A stretch of 43,813 nt of DNA from Candidatus Rokuibacteriota bacterium (lineage in GTDB: Bacteria; Methylomirabilota; Methylomirabilia; Rokubacteriales; CSP1-6): NCBI GenBank assembly GCA_016866775.1, contig VGLJ01000040.1:1-43813 (forward strand), read 5' to 3'. A program made the position numbers and the translations under genes. A model generated the notes under the pieces. It was not told where the DNA came from, made no database searches, and saw nothing but the letters and a program-made list of their open reading frames with translations. Below are positions 17,030 to 26,572 of the stretch, piece by piece; the first letter of the stretch is position 1, and the number at the start of each line of letters is the position of its first letter.

Positions 17030-18364
17030 TCAGGTTCTCCGCCCGAACGCGCTCGCGGGACGCGTGCGCGACTTCTTGAGGAACCCCTCGTAGTTGCGCA
17101 TCAGCAGGTGCGACTCCATCTGGCGCACGGTGTCGAGCGCGACGCCGACCACGATCAGCAGGCTCGTGCCGCCGAAGTAGAAGGGCACGTTGAACCACTG
17201 GATCAGGAAGTCGGGCAAGACGGAGATCAACGCCAGGAAGAGCGCCCCGGGGAGCGTGATGCGGGTCAGGGTCCGGTCGATGTACTCGGCGGTCTTCTTG
17301 CCCGGTCTCACACCCGGGATGAAGCCGCCGTACTTCTTCATGTTGTCGGCGAGGTCGACCGGGTTGAAGACGATCGCCGTGTAGAAGTAGGCGAAGAAGA
17401 CGATCAGGCCCATGTAGAGCACGGTGTAGGTCATGCGGCCCGGGGAGAGCGCGTCCGAGATCGCCTGCATCCACGGGTGCGGCACGAAGCGCGTCAGCGT
17501 GGCCGGGAACAGGATCAGCGACGACGCGAAGATCACCGGGATGACGCCCGCGGTGTTGATGCGCAGCGGGATGTGCGTCGACTGGCCGCCGTAGACGCGG
17601 CGCCCGACCACGCGCTTGGCGTACTGGACCGGAATCTTCCGCTGGCCCTCCTGCATCAGGACGACCGCCGCGGTCACCGCGATCATCATCGCCACGAGCG
17701 CGCCGAAGACGAAGAGCTTGAGCTCGCCGGTGGTGATCAGCGTGTAGGACGCGACGATGGCCGACGGCAGGCGCACGACGATGCCCGCCATGATGATCAG
17801 CGAGATGCCGTTGCCGATGCCCTTCTCCGAGATCTGCTCGCCGATCCACATGATCAGCGCGGTACCGGCGGTGAGCGTGATCATGCAGAGCAGCCGGAAG
17901 CCCCAGCCCGGGTTCGGGACGATGAGCGCGCCCGTCGGGCTGTTCATCCCCTCGAGCCCGTAGGCGATGCCCATCGACTGCACGAGCGCCAGCACGATCG
18001 TGCCGTAGCGCGTGTACTGCGTGATCTTCTTGCGCCCGGCCTCGCCTTCCTTGGCGAGCCGCTCGAGGGCCGGGATCACGACCGTGAGCAGCTGCAGGAT
18101 GATCGACGCCGAGATGTACGGCATGATCCCGAGCGCGAAGATCGACAGCCGTCTGAGATTGCCGCCCGAGAACAGGTCGACCATGCCGAGCAGCGTGCCC
18201 TGGACCTGGTCGAAGAACTGCGCGAGTGCCGCACCGTCGATGCCCGGCGTCGGCACGTGGGCGCCGATGCGATACGCGATGAGCAGCACCGCCGTCATGA
18301 GGACGCGGCGCTTCAACTCGGGGATCTTGAAGACGTTGCCGAAGCTGTGCAGGCCTTCGATCAC
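17030..18364 (-). CDS. secY: Protein translocase subunit SecY
   Basis: Forms the protein-conducting channel in the cytoplasmic membrane with SecE (also in this window). It is 444 residues with ten predicted transmembrane helices. Diagnostic pieces are RIGAHVPTPGID after the first helix, the loop with ALGIMPYISASIILQLL, VGRRVYGGQSTHIPLRIN in the cytosolic loop that contacts the ribosome and SecA, and GGFIPGVRPGKKTAEYI. ATG 18364 overlaps the rplO stop by four bases. This is the usual position at the end of the spc block. Confidence 0.98.
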   Translation of the reverse strand: MIEGLHSFGNVFKIPELKRRVLMTAVLLIAYRIGAHVPTPGIDGAALAQFFDQVQGTLLGMVDLFSGGNLRRLSIFALGIMPYISASIILQLLTVVIPALERLAKEGEAGRKKITQYTRYGTIVLALVQSMGIAYGLEGMNSPTGALIVPNPGWGFRLLCMITLTAGTALIMWIGEQISEKGIGNGISLIIMAGIVVRLPSAIVASYTLITTGELKLFVFGALVAMMIAVTAAVVLMQEGQRKIPVQYAKRVVGRRVYGGQSTHIPLRINTAGVIPVIFASSLILFPATLTRFVPHPWMQAISDALSPGRMTYTVLYMGLIVFFAYFYTAIVFNPVDLADNMKKYGGFIPGVRPGKKTAEYIDRTLTRITLPGALFLALISVLPDFLIQWFNVPFYFGGTSLLIVVGVALDTVRQMESHLLMRNYEGFLKKSRTRPASAFGRRT

Positions 18365-18831
18365 GAAGCGGCGTCCTGCGCGGCGCCGAGCAATTCGACC
18401 CGGCCGCCCTTGCCTTCGATCTTCGCGCGCGCCGATTCACTGACCGCGTGCACCCTCAGGGTCAGCGCGTGCGGCACTTCACCCGACCCGAGGACCTTCA
18501 CGCGGTCGCGGCCGCTGCGCCGGATGAGGCGCGCCTCCGCGAGCGCGTCGGGATCGACGGTGCTGTTGGCCGCGAAGCGCTCGAGCGACTTGAGATTGAC
18601 GATCGCGTACTCGGTCTTGCCGCCGTGGGGCAGGAAGCCGCGCTTCGGGATCCGCCGGTAGAGCGGCATCTGCCCGCCCTCGAAGCCGGGGCGCGTGCCG
18701 CCGCCCGAGCGGGATTTCAGCCCCTTCTGGCCCTTCGTCGACGTCTTGCCGTGCCCGGAGCCGGGCCCGCGGCCCACGCGCTTGCGACGCTTGACCGACC
18801 CGGGAGCCGGACGGAGATCTTCAAGCCTCAT
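18361..18831 (-). CDS. rplO: 50S ribosomal protein L15
   Basis: A late-assembling 50S protein that spans several 23S rRNA domains. It is 156 residues. The glycine- and arginine-rich N-terminal extension is typical: RKRVGRGPGSGHGKTSTKGQ, then RPGFEGGQMPLYRRIPKRGF. The globular C-terminal domain ends with VRVEL-like sequence (GGRVELLGAA). Its start overlaps the 3' end of rpmD by 11 bases, and its stop overlaps secY by four, so translation of the three is probably coupled. Confidence 0.98.
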   Translation of the reverse strand: MRLEDLRPAPGSVKRRKRVGRGPGSGHGKTSTKGQKGLKSRSGGGTRPGFEGGQMPLYRRIPKRGFLPHGGKTEYAIVNLKSLERFAANSTVDPDALAEARLIRRSGRDRVKVLGSGEVPHALTLRVHAVSESARAKIEGKGGRVELLGAAQDAAS

Positions 18832-19027
18832 CGGACACCTGCACCGCGTGCTGGACGTGATGGATCATCCAGCGAATGGTCGGCGTGTCGTCGTGGACCG
18901 CCGACTGGTTGATCCGGCGCAGCCCGAGCGACTTCACCGTCGCCTCCTGCTTCGGGCTCATGCCGATGATGCTCTTCCTGAGCGTGACCTTAAGCTTCTT
19001 GCCGGGCACCCGCCGCCTCCGCTCCAT
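18821..19027 (-). CDS. rpmD: 50S ribosomal protein L30
   Basis: A small 50S protein; here 68 residues from ATG 19027. The family core is [13 protein letters not shown], then [20 protein letters not shown], with a basic loop typical of L30. The start is uncertain. ATG 19027 overlaps rpsE by 38 bases and adds ERRRR before the core, while GTG 19009 begins six residues later and has GGAGG only three bases upstream. I kept the ATG. Either way the gene begins inside the end of rpsE and runs 11 bases into rplO. Confidence 0.93.
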   Translation of the reverse strand: MERRRRVPGKKLKVTLRKSIIGMSPKQEATVKSLGLRRINQSAVHDDTPTIRWMIHHVQHAVQVSDEA

Positions 19028-19520
19028 CGCCGTCGGCGCGCCGCCGCACGGCGTGCAGGTCTTGCAGCCGCTTGATGCGCCGGAGCGCGTCGATCGTCGC
19101 CTTGAGGACGTTGTGAGGATTGTTCGTGCCGAGCGTCTTCGTGAGGATGTCCTGCACGCCCGCCGCCTCGAGGACGGGCCGCACCGCGCCGCCCGCGATG
19201 ACGCCCGTGCCGGGGACCGCGGGCTTGAGGAACACGCGACCCGCGCCGAAGTGGCCGGTGATCTCGCACGGAATCGTGGTGTCGCGCAGCGGGACGAAGA
19301 TCAGGTCCTTCTTCGCGTGCTCGACCGCCTTGCGGATCGCCTCCGGCACCTCGTGCGCCTTGCCGAGTCCGACTCCCACGTGCCCGCGTCCATCTCCGAC
19401 GACGACCAGCGCGGTGAAGGAGAACCGCCGGCCGCCCTTCACGACCTTGGCGACACGGTTGATGGCGACGACGCGATCGTTCAGCTCGAGCGCACTGGGA
19501 TCGATCTTGGCTTCCGCCAC
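18990..19520 (-). CDS. rpsE: 30S ribosomal protein S5
   Basis: S5 lies on the back of the 30S near the mRNA entrance and affects decoding accuracy. It is 176 residues from GTG 19520. The N-terminal double-stranded-RNA-binding-like domain has [20 protein letters not shown] and the fidelity loop [12 protein letters not shown]. The C-terminal domain has [18 protein letters not shown]. The last 20 or so residues ([18 protein letters not shown]) are read from DNA shared with rpmD and are not conserved. AGAGGAG precedes the GTG. Confidence 0.97.
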   Translation of the reverse strand: MAEAKIDPSALELNDRVVAINRVAKVVKGGRRFSFTALVVVGDGRGHVGVGLGKAHEVPEAIRKAVEHAKKDLIFVPLRDTTIPCEITGHFGAGRVFLKPAVPGTGVIAGGAVRPVLEAAGVQDILTKTLGTNNPHNVLKATIDALRRIKRLQDLHAVRRRADGDGAEAAGARQEA

Positions 19521-19538
19521 TAGGCTCCTCTTTTCCCC

Positions 19539-19904
19539 TTAAAACGTGAGGCCGCCGGCGCGCGCGGCGTCGGCGAGGGCTTTCACACGTCCGTGGTACT
19601 TGTAGCCGCCGCGGTCGAAGACGACGATCTGCACGCCCGCGGCCTTGGCCTTCTGCGCCAGCAGCTCGCCCACGGCCTTCGCCGCCGCGACGTTGCCGCC
19701 GCTCTTGTGGCCCTCGCGAAACGCCTTGCTGCGGCTGTCCACCGCGAGCACGGTCTTGCCGGCGTCGTCGTCCACGAGCTGCGCGTAGATGTGGTTGATG
19801 GAGCGGAACACCGCCAGCCGCGGACGCGCCGCGGAGCCGCGCACCTTCTCGCGCAGCCGGATGTGGCGGATGTCGCGCGGACCGCGCCGATCGCGCAGGA
19901 TCAT
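19539..19904 (-). CDS. rplR: 50S ribosomal protein L18
   Basis: Binds 5S rRNA and anchors it to the 50S central protuberance with L5. It is 121 residues with the arginine-rich N-terminus ([18 protein letters not shown]), then [20 protein letters not shown] and the C-terminal [20 protein letters not shown] signature (cited as [17 protein letters not shown]). Its ATG overlaps the rplF stop by one base (TAATG). rpsE follows after 18 bases. Confidence 0.98.
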   Translation of the reverse strand: MILRDRRGPRDIRHIRLREKVRGSAARPRLAVFRSINHIYAQLVDDDAGKTVLAVDSRSKAFREGHKSGGNVAAAKAVGELLAQKAKAAGVQIVVFDRGGYKYHGRVKALADAARAGGLTF

Positions 19905-20446
19905 TACTTGGCCCCCGCCTTCTTGCCGACCTTGCGGCGGATGAACTCGTCGGCGTACTTGATGCCCTTGCCCTTGTACGGATCCGGCTTCCGGAGCGCG
20001 CGGAGCTTCGCCGCCGTCTGGCCGAGCAGCGCCTTGTCCGCGCCTTTCAACGTCACCGCCACCTGCTTCTCGATCTCGGCGGTGATGCCCTCGGGCAGCG
20101 GGAAGATCACCGGGTGCGAGTAGCCGAGTGCCAGCTGGATGTTCTTGCCCTGCATCTGCGCGCGATAGCCGATGCCGACGATCTCGAGCTTCTTCTCGTA
20201 GCCGTCCTTCACGCCGTGGACCATGTTGGCCACGAGCGAGCGGCAGAGACCGTGGAGCGCGCGCGCCGTGCGGCTGTCGTCGCCGCGGGCGATCGTGAGC
20301 ACCTTCCCGTCCACCTTCGCCGTCATCCCGACCGAGAGCGGCTGCGCGAGCTTCCCCTTGGGGCCTTCCGCGCGGACGAGGTTGCCGTCCACGGAGACCT
20401 TCACCCCGTCGGGAATCGGAATGGGCTTCTTGCCGATCCGGGACAT
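19904..20446 (-). CDS. rplF: 50S ribosomal protein L6
   Basis: L6 sits near the sarcin-ricin loop and factor-binding site of the 50S. It is 180 residues made of two similar alpha/beta repeats. It starts [17 protein letters not shown], has [11 protein letters not shown] in the first repeat, and closes with the conserved [16 protein letters not shown] and [11 protein letters not shown]. The gap to rpsH is 10 bases. Confidence 0.98.
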   Translation of the reverse strand: MSRIGKKPIPIPDGVKVSVDGNLVRAEGPKGKLAQPLSVGMTAKVDGKVLTIARGDDSRTARALHGLCRSLVANMVHGVKDGYEKKLEIVGIGYRAQMQGKNIQLALGYSHPVIFPLPEGITAEIEKQVAVTLKGADKALLGQTAAKLRALRKPDPYKGKGIKYADEFIRRKVGKKAGAK

Positions 20447-20456
20447 GAGTGGCTCC

Positions 20457-20852
20457 CTACCACACGTAGGCGAGGACTTCCCCGCCCACCTTCTGCTGCC
20501 GCGCGGTGCGGTCGGTCACCACACCGCGCGAGGTCGAGACGATGGCCACGCCCATCCCCGCGAGGATGGACGGCACCTTGTCGTGGGTGACGTAGACGCG
20601 CCGCCCGGGCTTCGACACGCGCACGAGGCCGGAGATCACCTTCTCGTTGCCGGGCCCGTACTTCATGTAGACGCGCAGCACGTTTTGCTTCTGGTCCTCG
20701 AGGACGCGGAAGTTCTTGATGAACCCCTCGTCCTTCAGGATCTCGCAGACGCGCACCTTCAGCTTGGAGCTGGGGATGTCGCACTTCTCGTGCTCGGCGC
20801 GGCTGGCGTTACGGATGCGGGTCAGGAGGTCGGCGACGGGATCGCTCTTCAT
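20457..20852 (-). CDS. rpsH: 30S ribosomal protein S8
   Basis: Primary binder of 16S rRNA helix 21 and, in some bacteria, a translational repressor of the spc operon through the rplE leader. It is 131 residues. The N-terminus reads [16 protein letters not shown]. The C-terminal domain has the invariant [20 protein letters not shown], with the serine-rich loop that contacts RNA. It follows rpsN after four bases. Confidence 0.98.
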   Translation of the reverse strand: MKSDPVADLLTRIRNASRAEHEKCDIPSSKLKVRVCEILKDEGFIKNFRVLEDQKQNVLRVYMKYGPGNEKVISGLVRVSKPGRRVYVTHDKVPSILAGMGVAIVSTSRGVVTDRTARQQKVGGEVLAYVW

Positions 20853-20856
20853 GCCG

Positions 20857-21042
20857 CTACCAGCTCGCCTTCACGATGCCGGGTATCTCGCCCTTGAGCG
20901 CGAGCTCCCGGAAGCACAGGCGGCACAGCTCGAACTTGCGGATGTAGCCGCGCGGCCGGCCGCAGAGCTTGCAGCGGTGGTACTTCCGCGTGGGAAACTT
21001 GGGCGGACGCTGCGACTTCGCGATGAGCGAGGTCTTCGCCAT
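20857..21042 (-). CDS. rpsN: 30S ribosomal protein S14, zinc type
   Basis: A 61-residue short-form S14 that packs against 16S rRNA in the 30S head. It starts at ATG 21042 with [16 protein letters not shown]. The zinc site is CKLC and CRLC separated by 12 residues. It ends [13 protein letters not shown]. The frame is open far upstream through the overlapping ribosomal genes, but homology begins only at this ATG. It sits five bases after the rplE stop, in the expected spc order. Confidence 0.98.
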   Translation of the reverse strand: MAKTSLIAKSQRPPKFPTRKYHRCKLCGRPRGYIRKFELCRLCFRELALKGEIPGIVKASW

Positions 21043-21047
21043 GGTGC

Positions 21048-21746
21048 TTACGACTCCCTGAACGGCATGCCGAGATGCGTGAGGAGCGCCTTGGCGTCCT
21101 CGTCCGTCCGCGCCGTCGTGACGATGTTGATGTCCATGCCCCGCACCTTGTCGATCTTGTCGTAGACGATCTCGGGGAAGATCAGCTGCTCGCGGAGGCC
21201 CATGGCGTAGTTGCCCCGCCCGTCGAAGCCCTTCGGCGGCACGCCCTTGAAGTCGCGCACGCGGGGGAGCGCCACGTTCACGAGCCGGTCGAAGAACTCG
21301 TACATCCGGGCGCCGCGCAGGGTGACCTTCGCGCCGATCGGCACGTTCTCGCGCAGCTTGAAGTTCGCGATCGACTTCTTCGCCTTGGTGATGAGCGGCT
21401 TCTGGCCGGTGATCGTCTGCAGGTCCGTCACCGCGAAGTCCATGATCTTCGCGTTGTCGCGCGCCTCGCCCACGCCCATGCTCACCACGATCTTGTTGAG
21501 CCGCGGCGTCGCCCACGGGTTCGTGTAGCCGCGCTCCTTCATGAGCGCGGGCAGGATCGTGGTGCTGAAGCGGTCCTTCAGCCGCGCGGGGACGGCGCCG
21601 GTCGGCTTCGGCCGTGCCTGCGGCGCGGCGGGCGCCGCGTCTTTCTTGCCGCCGCCGCGCCGGGGCTGCGGCGGCTGTCCCTTGCCGGCCGGAGCCTTGC
21701 CGCCGCCGGCCTGCGGTTTCTGCGGAGCCGCGGGTGCTTTCGCCAT
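21048..21746 (-). CDS. rplE: 50S ribosomal protein L5 with long Pro/Gly/Ala-rich N-terminal extension
   Basis: L5 binds 5S rRNA and contacts P-site tRNA and the 30S head. The conserved protein begins near residue 53 with [17 protein letters not shown] and includes [32 protein letters not shown]-like (here [12 protein letters not shown]) and [18 protein letters not shown]. Ahead of it are about 50 residues rich in Pro, Gly, Ala, Lys and Gln. The total is 232 residues, against about 180 normally. No start codon closer to the core is better placed, and ATG 21746 stands three bases after the rplX stop, so the extension is probably real. It is the clearest N-terminal addition in the cluster. Confidence 0.96.
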   Translation of the reverse strand: MAKAPAAPQKPQAGGGKAPAGKGQPPQPRRGGGKKDAAPAAPQARPKPTGAVPARLKDRFSTTILPALMKERGYTNPWATPRLNKIVVSMGVGEARDNAKIMDFAVTDLQTITGQKPLITKAKKSIANFKLRENVPIGAKVTLRGARMYEFFDRLVNVALPRVRDFKGVPPKGFDGRGNYAMGLREQLIFPEIVYDKIDKVRGMDINIVTTARTDEDAKALLTHLGMPFRES

Positions 21747-21749
21747 GGC

Positions 21750-22076
21750 TTATCCCTTGTCGACCGACTCGCCGCAGCGCTTGCACACGCGGGCCTTGCG
21801 GCCGTCGGCGAGAAGCTTGATGCCCGTGCGCACCGGGCGGTCGCAGCGGTTGCAGACCAGGAGCACGTTCGAGAGAGCGAGCGCGCCCTCCCGCTCGATG
21901 ATCCCGCCCTGGCGGACCTTCTGCGTCGGCCGCTGGTGCTTCTTGATCATGTTGATCTTCTCGACGAGGACGCGGCTCTTGTCGGGGATCACGCGCAGGA
22001 CCCTGCCCCGCTTGCCGCGCTCGCGGCCCGCGATGACGCCCACGGTGTCGCCCCGTCGCACGTGACTGCCTGCCAT
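21750..22076 (-). CDS. rplX: 50S ribosomal protein L24
   Basis: An early assembly initiator of the 50S near the exit tunnel. It is 108 residues. The N-terminal KOW motif is [20 protein letters not shown]. The middle has [15 protein letters not shown]. The C-terminal part holds CNRCDRPVR and CKRCGE, a pair of CxxC motifs found in many bacterial L24 and possibly binding zinc. The gene lies between rplN and rplE with three-base gaps on both sides. Confidence 0.98.
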   Translation of the reverse strand: MAGSHVRRGDTVGVIAGRERGKRGRVLRVIPDKSRVLVEKINMIKKHQRPTQKVRQGGIIEREGALALSNVLLVCNRCDRPVRTGIKLLADGRKARVCKRCGESVDKG

Positions 22077-22079
22077 GAC

Positions 22080-22448
22080 CTAGATGACCTCCGGAGCGAG
22101 AGAGATGATCTTGGTGAACTGCCGCTCGCGCAGCTCGCGCGCGACCGGGCCGAAGATGCGCGTGCCGACCGGGTTCTCGTCGGGCCTGATGAGCACGACG
22201 GCGTTGCGGTCGAAGCGGATATACGAGCCGTCCTTGCGACGGACTTCCTTCACCGTGCGGACGACGACGGCGCGCGCCACCTCGCCCTTCTTCACGGTGC
22301 CGTCCGGGACCGCTTCCTTGACCGCGACGATCACGGTGTCGCCGAGGGAGGCGTAGCGCTTGTTCGCGCCGCCCATCACGCGGATGCACTGCACCTTCTT
22401 GGCGCCGGAGTTGTCGGCCACGTCGAGCATGGAGCGCGGCTGGATCAT
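22080..22448 (-). CDS. rplN: 50S ribosomal protein L14
   Basis: Lies at the subunit interface, where it forms intersubunit bridges with 16S rRNA and is the docking site of the silencing factor RsfS. It is 122 residues, the universal length. It starts [20 protein letters not shown] and includes [15 protein letters not shown], then [20 protein letters not shown]. The start overlaps the rpsQ stop by four bases. Confidence 0.98.
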   Translation of the reverse strand: MIQPRSMLDVADNSGAKKVQCIRVMGGANKRYASLGDTVIVAVKEAVPDGTVKKGEVARAVVVRTVKEVRRKDGSYIRFDRNAVVLIRPDENPVGTRIFGPVARELRERQFTKIISLAPEVI

Positions 22449-22696
22449 CGCGCGGGGCTGCCGAGGATCTCGCGGATCCTCCAGCGCTTCTCCTTGGAGA
22501 GCGGCCGCGTCTCCTCGATGAGGACCCGGTCGCCCACCTTGCTCGCGTTCGCCTCGTCGTGCGCCTTCAGCTTCTTCGACATGCGGATCACGCGCTGGTA
22601 CTGGGGATGGCGGTACACCCGCTCGATCCGCACCACCCGCGTCTTCTGCATGGCGTCGCTGACGACCACGCCTTCCTTCGTCTTGCGCTCACCCAC
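22445..22696 (-). CDS. rpsQ: 30S ribosomal protein S17
   Basis: A small OB-fold protein that binds 16S rRNA helix 11 early in 30S assembly. It is 83 residues, with [20 protein letters not shown] at the start and [20 protein letters not shown] near the end, both family marks. It starts six bases after the rpmC stop. Confidence 0.98.
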   Translation of the reverse strand: MGERKTKEGVVVSDAMQKTRVVRIERVYRHPQYQRVIRMSKKLKAHDEANASKVGDRVLIEETRPLSKEKRWRIREILGSPAR

Positions 22697-22702
22697 GGCC
22701 GT

Positions 22703-22906
22703 CTATCCTTTCGTCGCCTTCGCCGCGCGCTCGCCCTGCACGGTCTTGGCGCGCGCCAGATCCCGCCGGGCCAGACCGATGCGCGAGGGGTTCTTCGCGA
22801 CCCCCATGGAGAGCTGGAAGCGGAGGTTGAAGATCTCCTCGGACAGCTCGCGCACCTTCTGGTCCAGCTCGTCGTCCGACAGGTCCCGCCACTTGGCCGG
22901 CTTCAT
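22703..22906 (-). CDS. rpmC: 50S ribosomal protein L29
   Basis: A 67-residue two-helix protein near the exit tunnel that forms part of the docking site for trigger factor and SRP. From ATG 22906 it reads [18 protein letters not shown], then [13 protein letters not shown] and [15 protein letters not shown], the conserved coiled coil. The ATG overlaps the rplP stop by four bases. The frame upstream is open but not homologous. Confidence 0.97.
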   Translation of the reverse strand: MKPAKWRDLSDDELDQKVRELSEEIFNLRFQLSMGVAKNPSRIGLARRDLARAKTVQGERAAKATKG

Positions 22907-23319
22907 AGCGCTCTCGTGCGCGTGATGAACTTGGTCGTGATGCCGATCTTCTGCGCGGCCGTGCGGAAGGCTTCCTTGGCCACGTCCTGGGAGACCCCTT
23001 CCATCTCGTAGAGGATCCGGCCGGGCTTCACCACCGCGACCCATTCCTCGGGGTTGCCCTTGCCCTTCCCCATGCGGGTCTCGGCCGGCTTCTTCGTCAC
23101 GGGCTTGTCCGGGAAGATCCGGATCCACACCTTGCCGCCGCGCTTCAAGCTGCGCGTGAGCGCCACGCGCGCGGCCTCGATCTGCCGGTTGGTCACCCAG
23201 CCGGGCTCGAGCGCCTTCAGACCGAATTCGCCGTACGCCAGCGTGGAGCCGCGATACGCCTTGCCGCGCATGTTGCCCCGCTGCGCCTTCCGGTACTTGA
23301 CCCGCTTGGGCATCAGCAT
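22903..23319 (-). CDS. rplP: 50S ribosomal protein L16
   Basis: A late-joining 50S protein that organises the A-site tRNA pocket. It is 138 residues with [35 protein letters not shown], then [20 protein letters not shown], where the conserved arginine after DKP lies. Two ATGs (23319 and 23313) lie six bases apart; GGAG stands seven bases before the first, so I take that one. The gap to rpsC is 10 bases. Confidence 0.98.
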   Translation of the reverse strand: MLMPKRVKYRKAQRGNMRGKAYRGSTLAYGEFGLKALEPGWVTNRQIEAARVALTRSLKRGGKVWIRIFPDKPVTKKPAETRMGKGKGNPEEWVAVVKPGRILYEMEGVSQDVAKEAFRTAAQKIGITTKFITRTRAL

Positions 23320-23329
23320 GGTCGGACTC

Positions 23330-23977
<648 letters not shown>

Positions 23978-23981
23978 AGGT

Positions 23982-24524
23982 CTACCTGCTCCCCTTGCCC
24001 TTGCCTTTGCCCTTGCCGCCGGCGGCGCTGCGGCCGCGCGCGGCGGGCGCCCGGCGGGCGCGTGGCTTCGTCTCGGCCTTCTCGGCATCGCGCGCGGGCG
24101 CGGCGGCCGGCGCGGTCGCGCGCTCGGCCTCGGGCCGGCGCTCCGGCCGGCGCATGTGGCGCGGCGGCGCGAGCGGTACCACACCGTTGACCTCGTCGCT
24201 CACGCCGATCGTCAGGTGGCTCGTCCGGTGCTTGATGAAGAACGCGCGGCCCATCGCGCGCGGCTGCACGCGCTTGAGCGACGGCCCGCCGTCGGCGATC
24301 GCGTAGTGGACGCGGAGCGCGTCGAGATCGCGCACCTGGTGGTTGTGCTCGGCGTTGGCGACGGCGGAGCGCAGCACCTTCTCCACGAGGCGCGCCGCCG
24401 AGCGCGGCGTGTACTGGAGCGTCGCGAGCGCCTCCCCCACCGAGCGGCCGCGAATCTGGTCGAGGACCAGGCGCGCCTTGCGGGCGGACACGCGGACGAA
24501 GCGGGCGGTGGCGACGGTGCGCAT
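23982..24524 (-). CDS. rplV: 50S ribosomal protein L22 with long basic C-terminal tail
   Basis: Its beta-hairpin lines the constriction of the exit tunnel; mutations there give macrolide resistance in other bacteria. The core (about 1-112) reads [36 protein letters not shown] and [18 protein letters not shown] tail of about 65 residues rich in Arg, Ala, Pro and Glu follows, ending in four near-exact Gly-Lys units. The total is 180 residues, against about 110-120. The tail lies on the outside of the ribosome if the core fold is kept (inference). It follows rpsS with a one-base gap. Confidence 0.96.
   Translation of the reverse strand: MRTVATARFVRVSARKARLVLDQIRGRSVGEALATLQYTPRSAARLVEKVLRSAVANAEHNHQVRDLDALRVHYAIADGGPSLKRVQPRAMGRAFFIKHRTSHLTIGVSDEVNGVVPLAPPRHMRRPERRPEAERATAPAAAPARDAEKAETKPRARRAPAARGRSAAGGKGKGKGKGSR
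23994..24017 (-). repeat. Four-unit hexanucleotide repeat (GGCAAG) at the end of rplV
   Basis: Four consecutive 6-base units of GGCAAG, one with a single change, encode GKGKGKGK at the L22 C-terminus. A repeat of this sort could vary in copy number by slippage without breaking the frame. Confidence 0.7.
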
Positions 24525-24525
24525 G

Positions 24526-24819
24526 CTACGACTTGCCCGTCGGCGACGCGGCGCTCTTCTCGGCCTGGCCGTGGGCCTTGAACGTCCGCGTGAGCGCGAA
24601 CTCGCCGAGCCGGTGACCGACCATGTTCTCCGTCACGTACACCGGGATGAATTTCTTGCCGTTGTGGACGGCGAGCGTATGGCCGACGAACTCCGGCGAG
24701 ATCGTCGAGCGCCGCGCCCAGGTCTTGAGGACCTTCTTCTGGCGGGTGCGGTTGAGCTCCTCGATCCGCTCCATGAGCTTCTCGTCGATGAACGGGCCCT
24801 TCTTCAGCGAACGTCCCAT
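24526..24819 (-). CDS. rpsS: 30S ribosomal protein S19
   Basis: A 30S head protein that pairs with S13 and contacts the A-site finger. It is 97 residues from ATG 24819: [15 protein letters not shown], then [20 protein letters not shown] and the invariant [19 protein letters not shown]. The last dozen residues ([10 protein letters not shown]) are non-conserved. It is eight bases after rplB and one base before rplV. Confidence 0.98.
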   Translation of the reverse strand: MGRSLKKGPFIDEKLMERIEELNRTRQKKVLKTWARRSTISPEFVGHTLAVHNGKKFIPVYVTENMVGHRLGEFALTRTFKAHGQAEKSAASPTGKS

Positions 24820-24827
24820 GAGGGCTC

Positions 24828-25652
24828 CTACTTCTTCCGCCGGGTGATGATGTCGCGGTCCGACGGCCTCGCGCCGCGACGTGTCTTGTACCCCTTGGTG
24901 GGCTTGCCCCACGGGGTCATCGGATGGTTGCCCTTGCCCTTGCCCTCGCCGCCGCCCATCGGGTGGTCGACGGGGTTCATGACGGTGCCGCGCACCGTCG
25001 GGCGGAAGCCCTTCCAGCGCACGCGCCCGGCCTTGCCGACCGAGACGTTCTCGTGATCGAGGTTGCCGACCTGGCCGACGGTGGCCATGCACTCGATGTT
25101 CACGAACCGCACCTCGCCCGACGGCAGCTTCAGCGTCGCGCGGTCGCCTTCCTTCGCGAGGAGCTGCGCCTGCGCGCCGGCGCTGCGGCACATCTGCGCG
25201 CCGCGTCCACGCTGCAGCTCGATGTTGTGGACGAGCGTGCCCATCGGGATGTTGCGGATCGGCAGCGCGTTGCCGGGGAGGATGTCCGCCTGCGGACCCG
25301 ACATCACGGAGTCGCCGACCTTGAGGCCGTGCGGCGCGATGATGTAGCGCTTCTCGCCGTCGGCGTAGAACAGGAGCGCGAGGTGCGCCGACCGGTTCGG
25401 GTCGTACTCGATCGCGGCGACGCGCGCGGGGATGCCGAACTTCTCGCGGCGGAAGTCGACCGTGCGGAGCATCCGCTTGTGGCCGCGACCGCGGTGCCGG
25501 ACGGTGATGCGGCCCATGTTGTTGCGGCCGTTCGTCCGCGTCTTCGGCGAGAGCAGACCCTTTTCCGGCTCGGTCTTGGTGATCTCGTCGTACGTGACGT
25601 ACGTGAGGTAGCGGCGCGCGGGGGACGTCGGCTTGACGGTCCGGATCGGCAT
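24828..25652 (-). CDS. rplB: 50S ribosomal protein L2
   Basis: One of the largest and most conserved 50S proteins, needed for subunit joining and peptidyl transferase function. It is 274 residues. Marks are [12 protein letters not shown] at the start, [14 protein letters not shown], and the C-terminal [20 protein letters not shown], where the essential histidine next to the peptidyl transferase centre lies. It ends [19 protein letters not shown], normal for bacteria. It is three bases after rplW and followed by rpsS. Confidence 0.98.
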   Translation of the reverse strand: MPIRTVKPTSPARRYLTYVTYDEITKTEPEKGLLSPKTRTNGRNNMGRITVRHRGRGHKRMLRTVDFRREKFGIPARVAAIEYDPNRSAHLALLFYADGEKRYIIAPHGLKVGDSVMSGPQADILPGNALPIRNIPMGTLVHNIELQRGRGAQMCRSAGAQAQLLAKEGDRATLKLPSGEVRFVNIECMATVGQVGNLDHENVSVGKAGRVRWKGFRPTVRGTVMNPVDHPMGGGEGKGKGNHPMTPWGKPTKGYKTRRGARPSDRDIITRRKK

Positions 25653-25655
25653 GCT

Positions 25656-25949
25656 CTACGCCCCTTCCACGAGCTCGATCTTGTGACCCTCAGCGAGCGT
25701 CACGATCGCCTTCTTCCAGTTCGCCCGGCGGCCGACGTGGCGTCCCATGCGCTTCAGCTTCCCCTCGAACGACGCGGTGCGGACGTCCGTCACCTTGACG
25801 TTGAAGACCTGCTCCACCGCGTTGCGGATCTCCACCTTGTTGGCGTCGGGCGTCACGCGGAACGTCACCTGGTTCTGCTCTTCCTTCTGCCGCATGCTCT
25901 TCTCGGTCATCAGCGGGCGGACGATGATCTCGCGCGGGGTCCGGCTCAT
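25656..25949 (-). CDS. rplW: 50S ribosomal protein L23
   Basis: Surrounds the exit tunnel and is the main dock for trigger factor, SRP and SecY. It is 97 residues from ATG 25949: [20 protein letters not shown], then [19 protein letters not shown] and [19 protein letters not shown]. The ATG overlaps the rplD stop by four bases. Trigger-factor-binding E18 equivalent is in the TEKS region. Confidence 0.98.
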   Translation of the reverse strand: MSRTPREIIVRPLMTEKSMRQKEEQNQVTFRVTPDANKVEIRNAVEQVFNVKVTDVRTASFEGKLKRMGRHVGRRANWKKAIVTLAEGHKIELVEGA

Positions 25950-26572
25950 CGCGACAGCGCCTCCTCGAGGGCCAGCAGCGCCGGGCGCTCGAAGACCACC
26001 TGCCGGGCCTGCATGAGCTGGTACGTGGACACGTGGCCGGGCGTCGTCACCGTGAGCCACGACACGTTGCGCGCGGCGCGCCGCAGCGGGTCGCCGAGCG
26101 CGTTCGCGACGACGAGCGTGCGCTGCTCGGGCGTCACGCCGATCGCGGCCAGCGCGGTCACGAGCGACTTCGTCTTGCCGTCGGCGGCGGACAGCGCCTC
26201 GACGACGGTCACGCCGTCGGTCACACGCGCGGCCACCGCGGAGCGCAGCGCTTCGCGGCGCATCTCGCGCGGCATGTCCTTGTCGTAGCTGCGCGGCGTC
26301 GGACCGAACGGCTTGCCGCCGCCCTTCCACTGCGTCGCGCGGATCGAGCCCTGCCGCGCGCGCCCCGTGCCCTTCTGCTTCCACGGCTTCTTGCCGCCGC
26401 CGGACACCTCGCTGCGGCCCTTGGTGTCGTGGGTGCCGACGCGGCGATCGGCGAGCTCGCGCACCACGGCCTGATGCAGGACGGGCGCGTTGACGGCGTC
26501 GAAGACGTCCGACTTCAGCTCGAGGCTGCCGGTCTGCTTGCCCTTCGCGTCCACCACCTTGAGGCTGGCCAT
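25946..26572 (-). CDS. rplD: 50S ribosomal protein L4
   Basis: Its extended loop helps form the exit tunnel constriction with L22. In Gammaproteobacteria it also represses the S10 operon. It is 208 residues from ATG 26572. Marks are HQAVVRELADRRVGTHDTKG and the tunnel loop KKPWKQKGTGRARQGSIRAT. The C-terminal part is more variable. The ATG overlaps the rplC stop by one base (TAATG), and the 3' end overlaps rplW by four. Confidence 0.98.
   Translation of the reverse strand: MASLKVVDAKGKQTGSLELKSDVFDAVNAPVLHQAVVRELADRRVGTHDTKGRSEVSGGGKKPWKQKGTGRARQGSIRATQWKGGGKPFGPTPRSYDKDMPREMRREALRSAVAARVTDGVTVVEALSAADGKTKSLVTALAAIGVTPEQRTLVVANALGDPLRRAARNVSWLTVTTPGHVSTYQLMQARQVVFERPALLALEEALSR

Noticed and set aside
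24940-24970. GKGKG-coding repeat in rplB, first thought to be a repeat expansion
   Set aside because: The GGGEGKGKG stretch is part of the normal conserved L2 C-terminal region.
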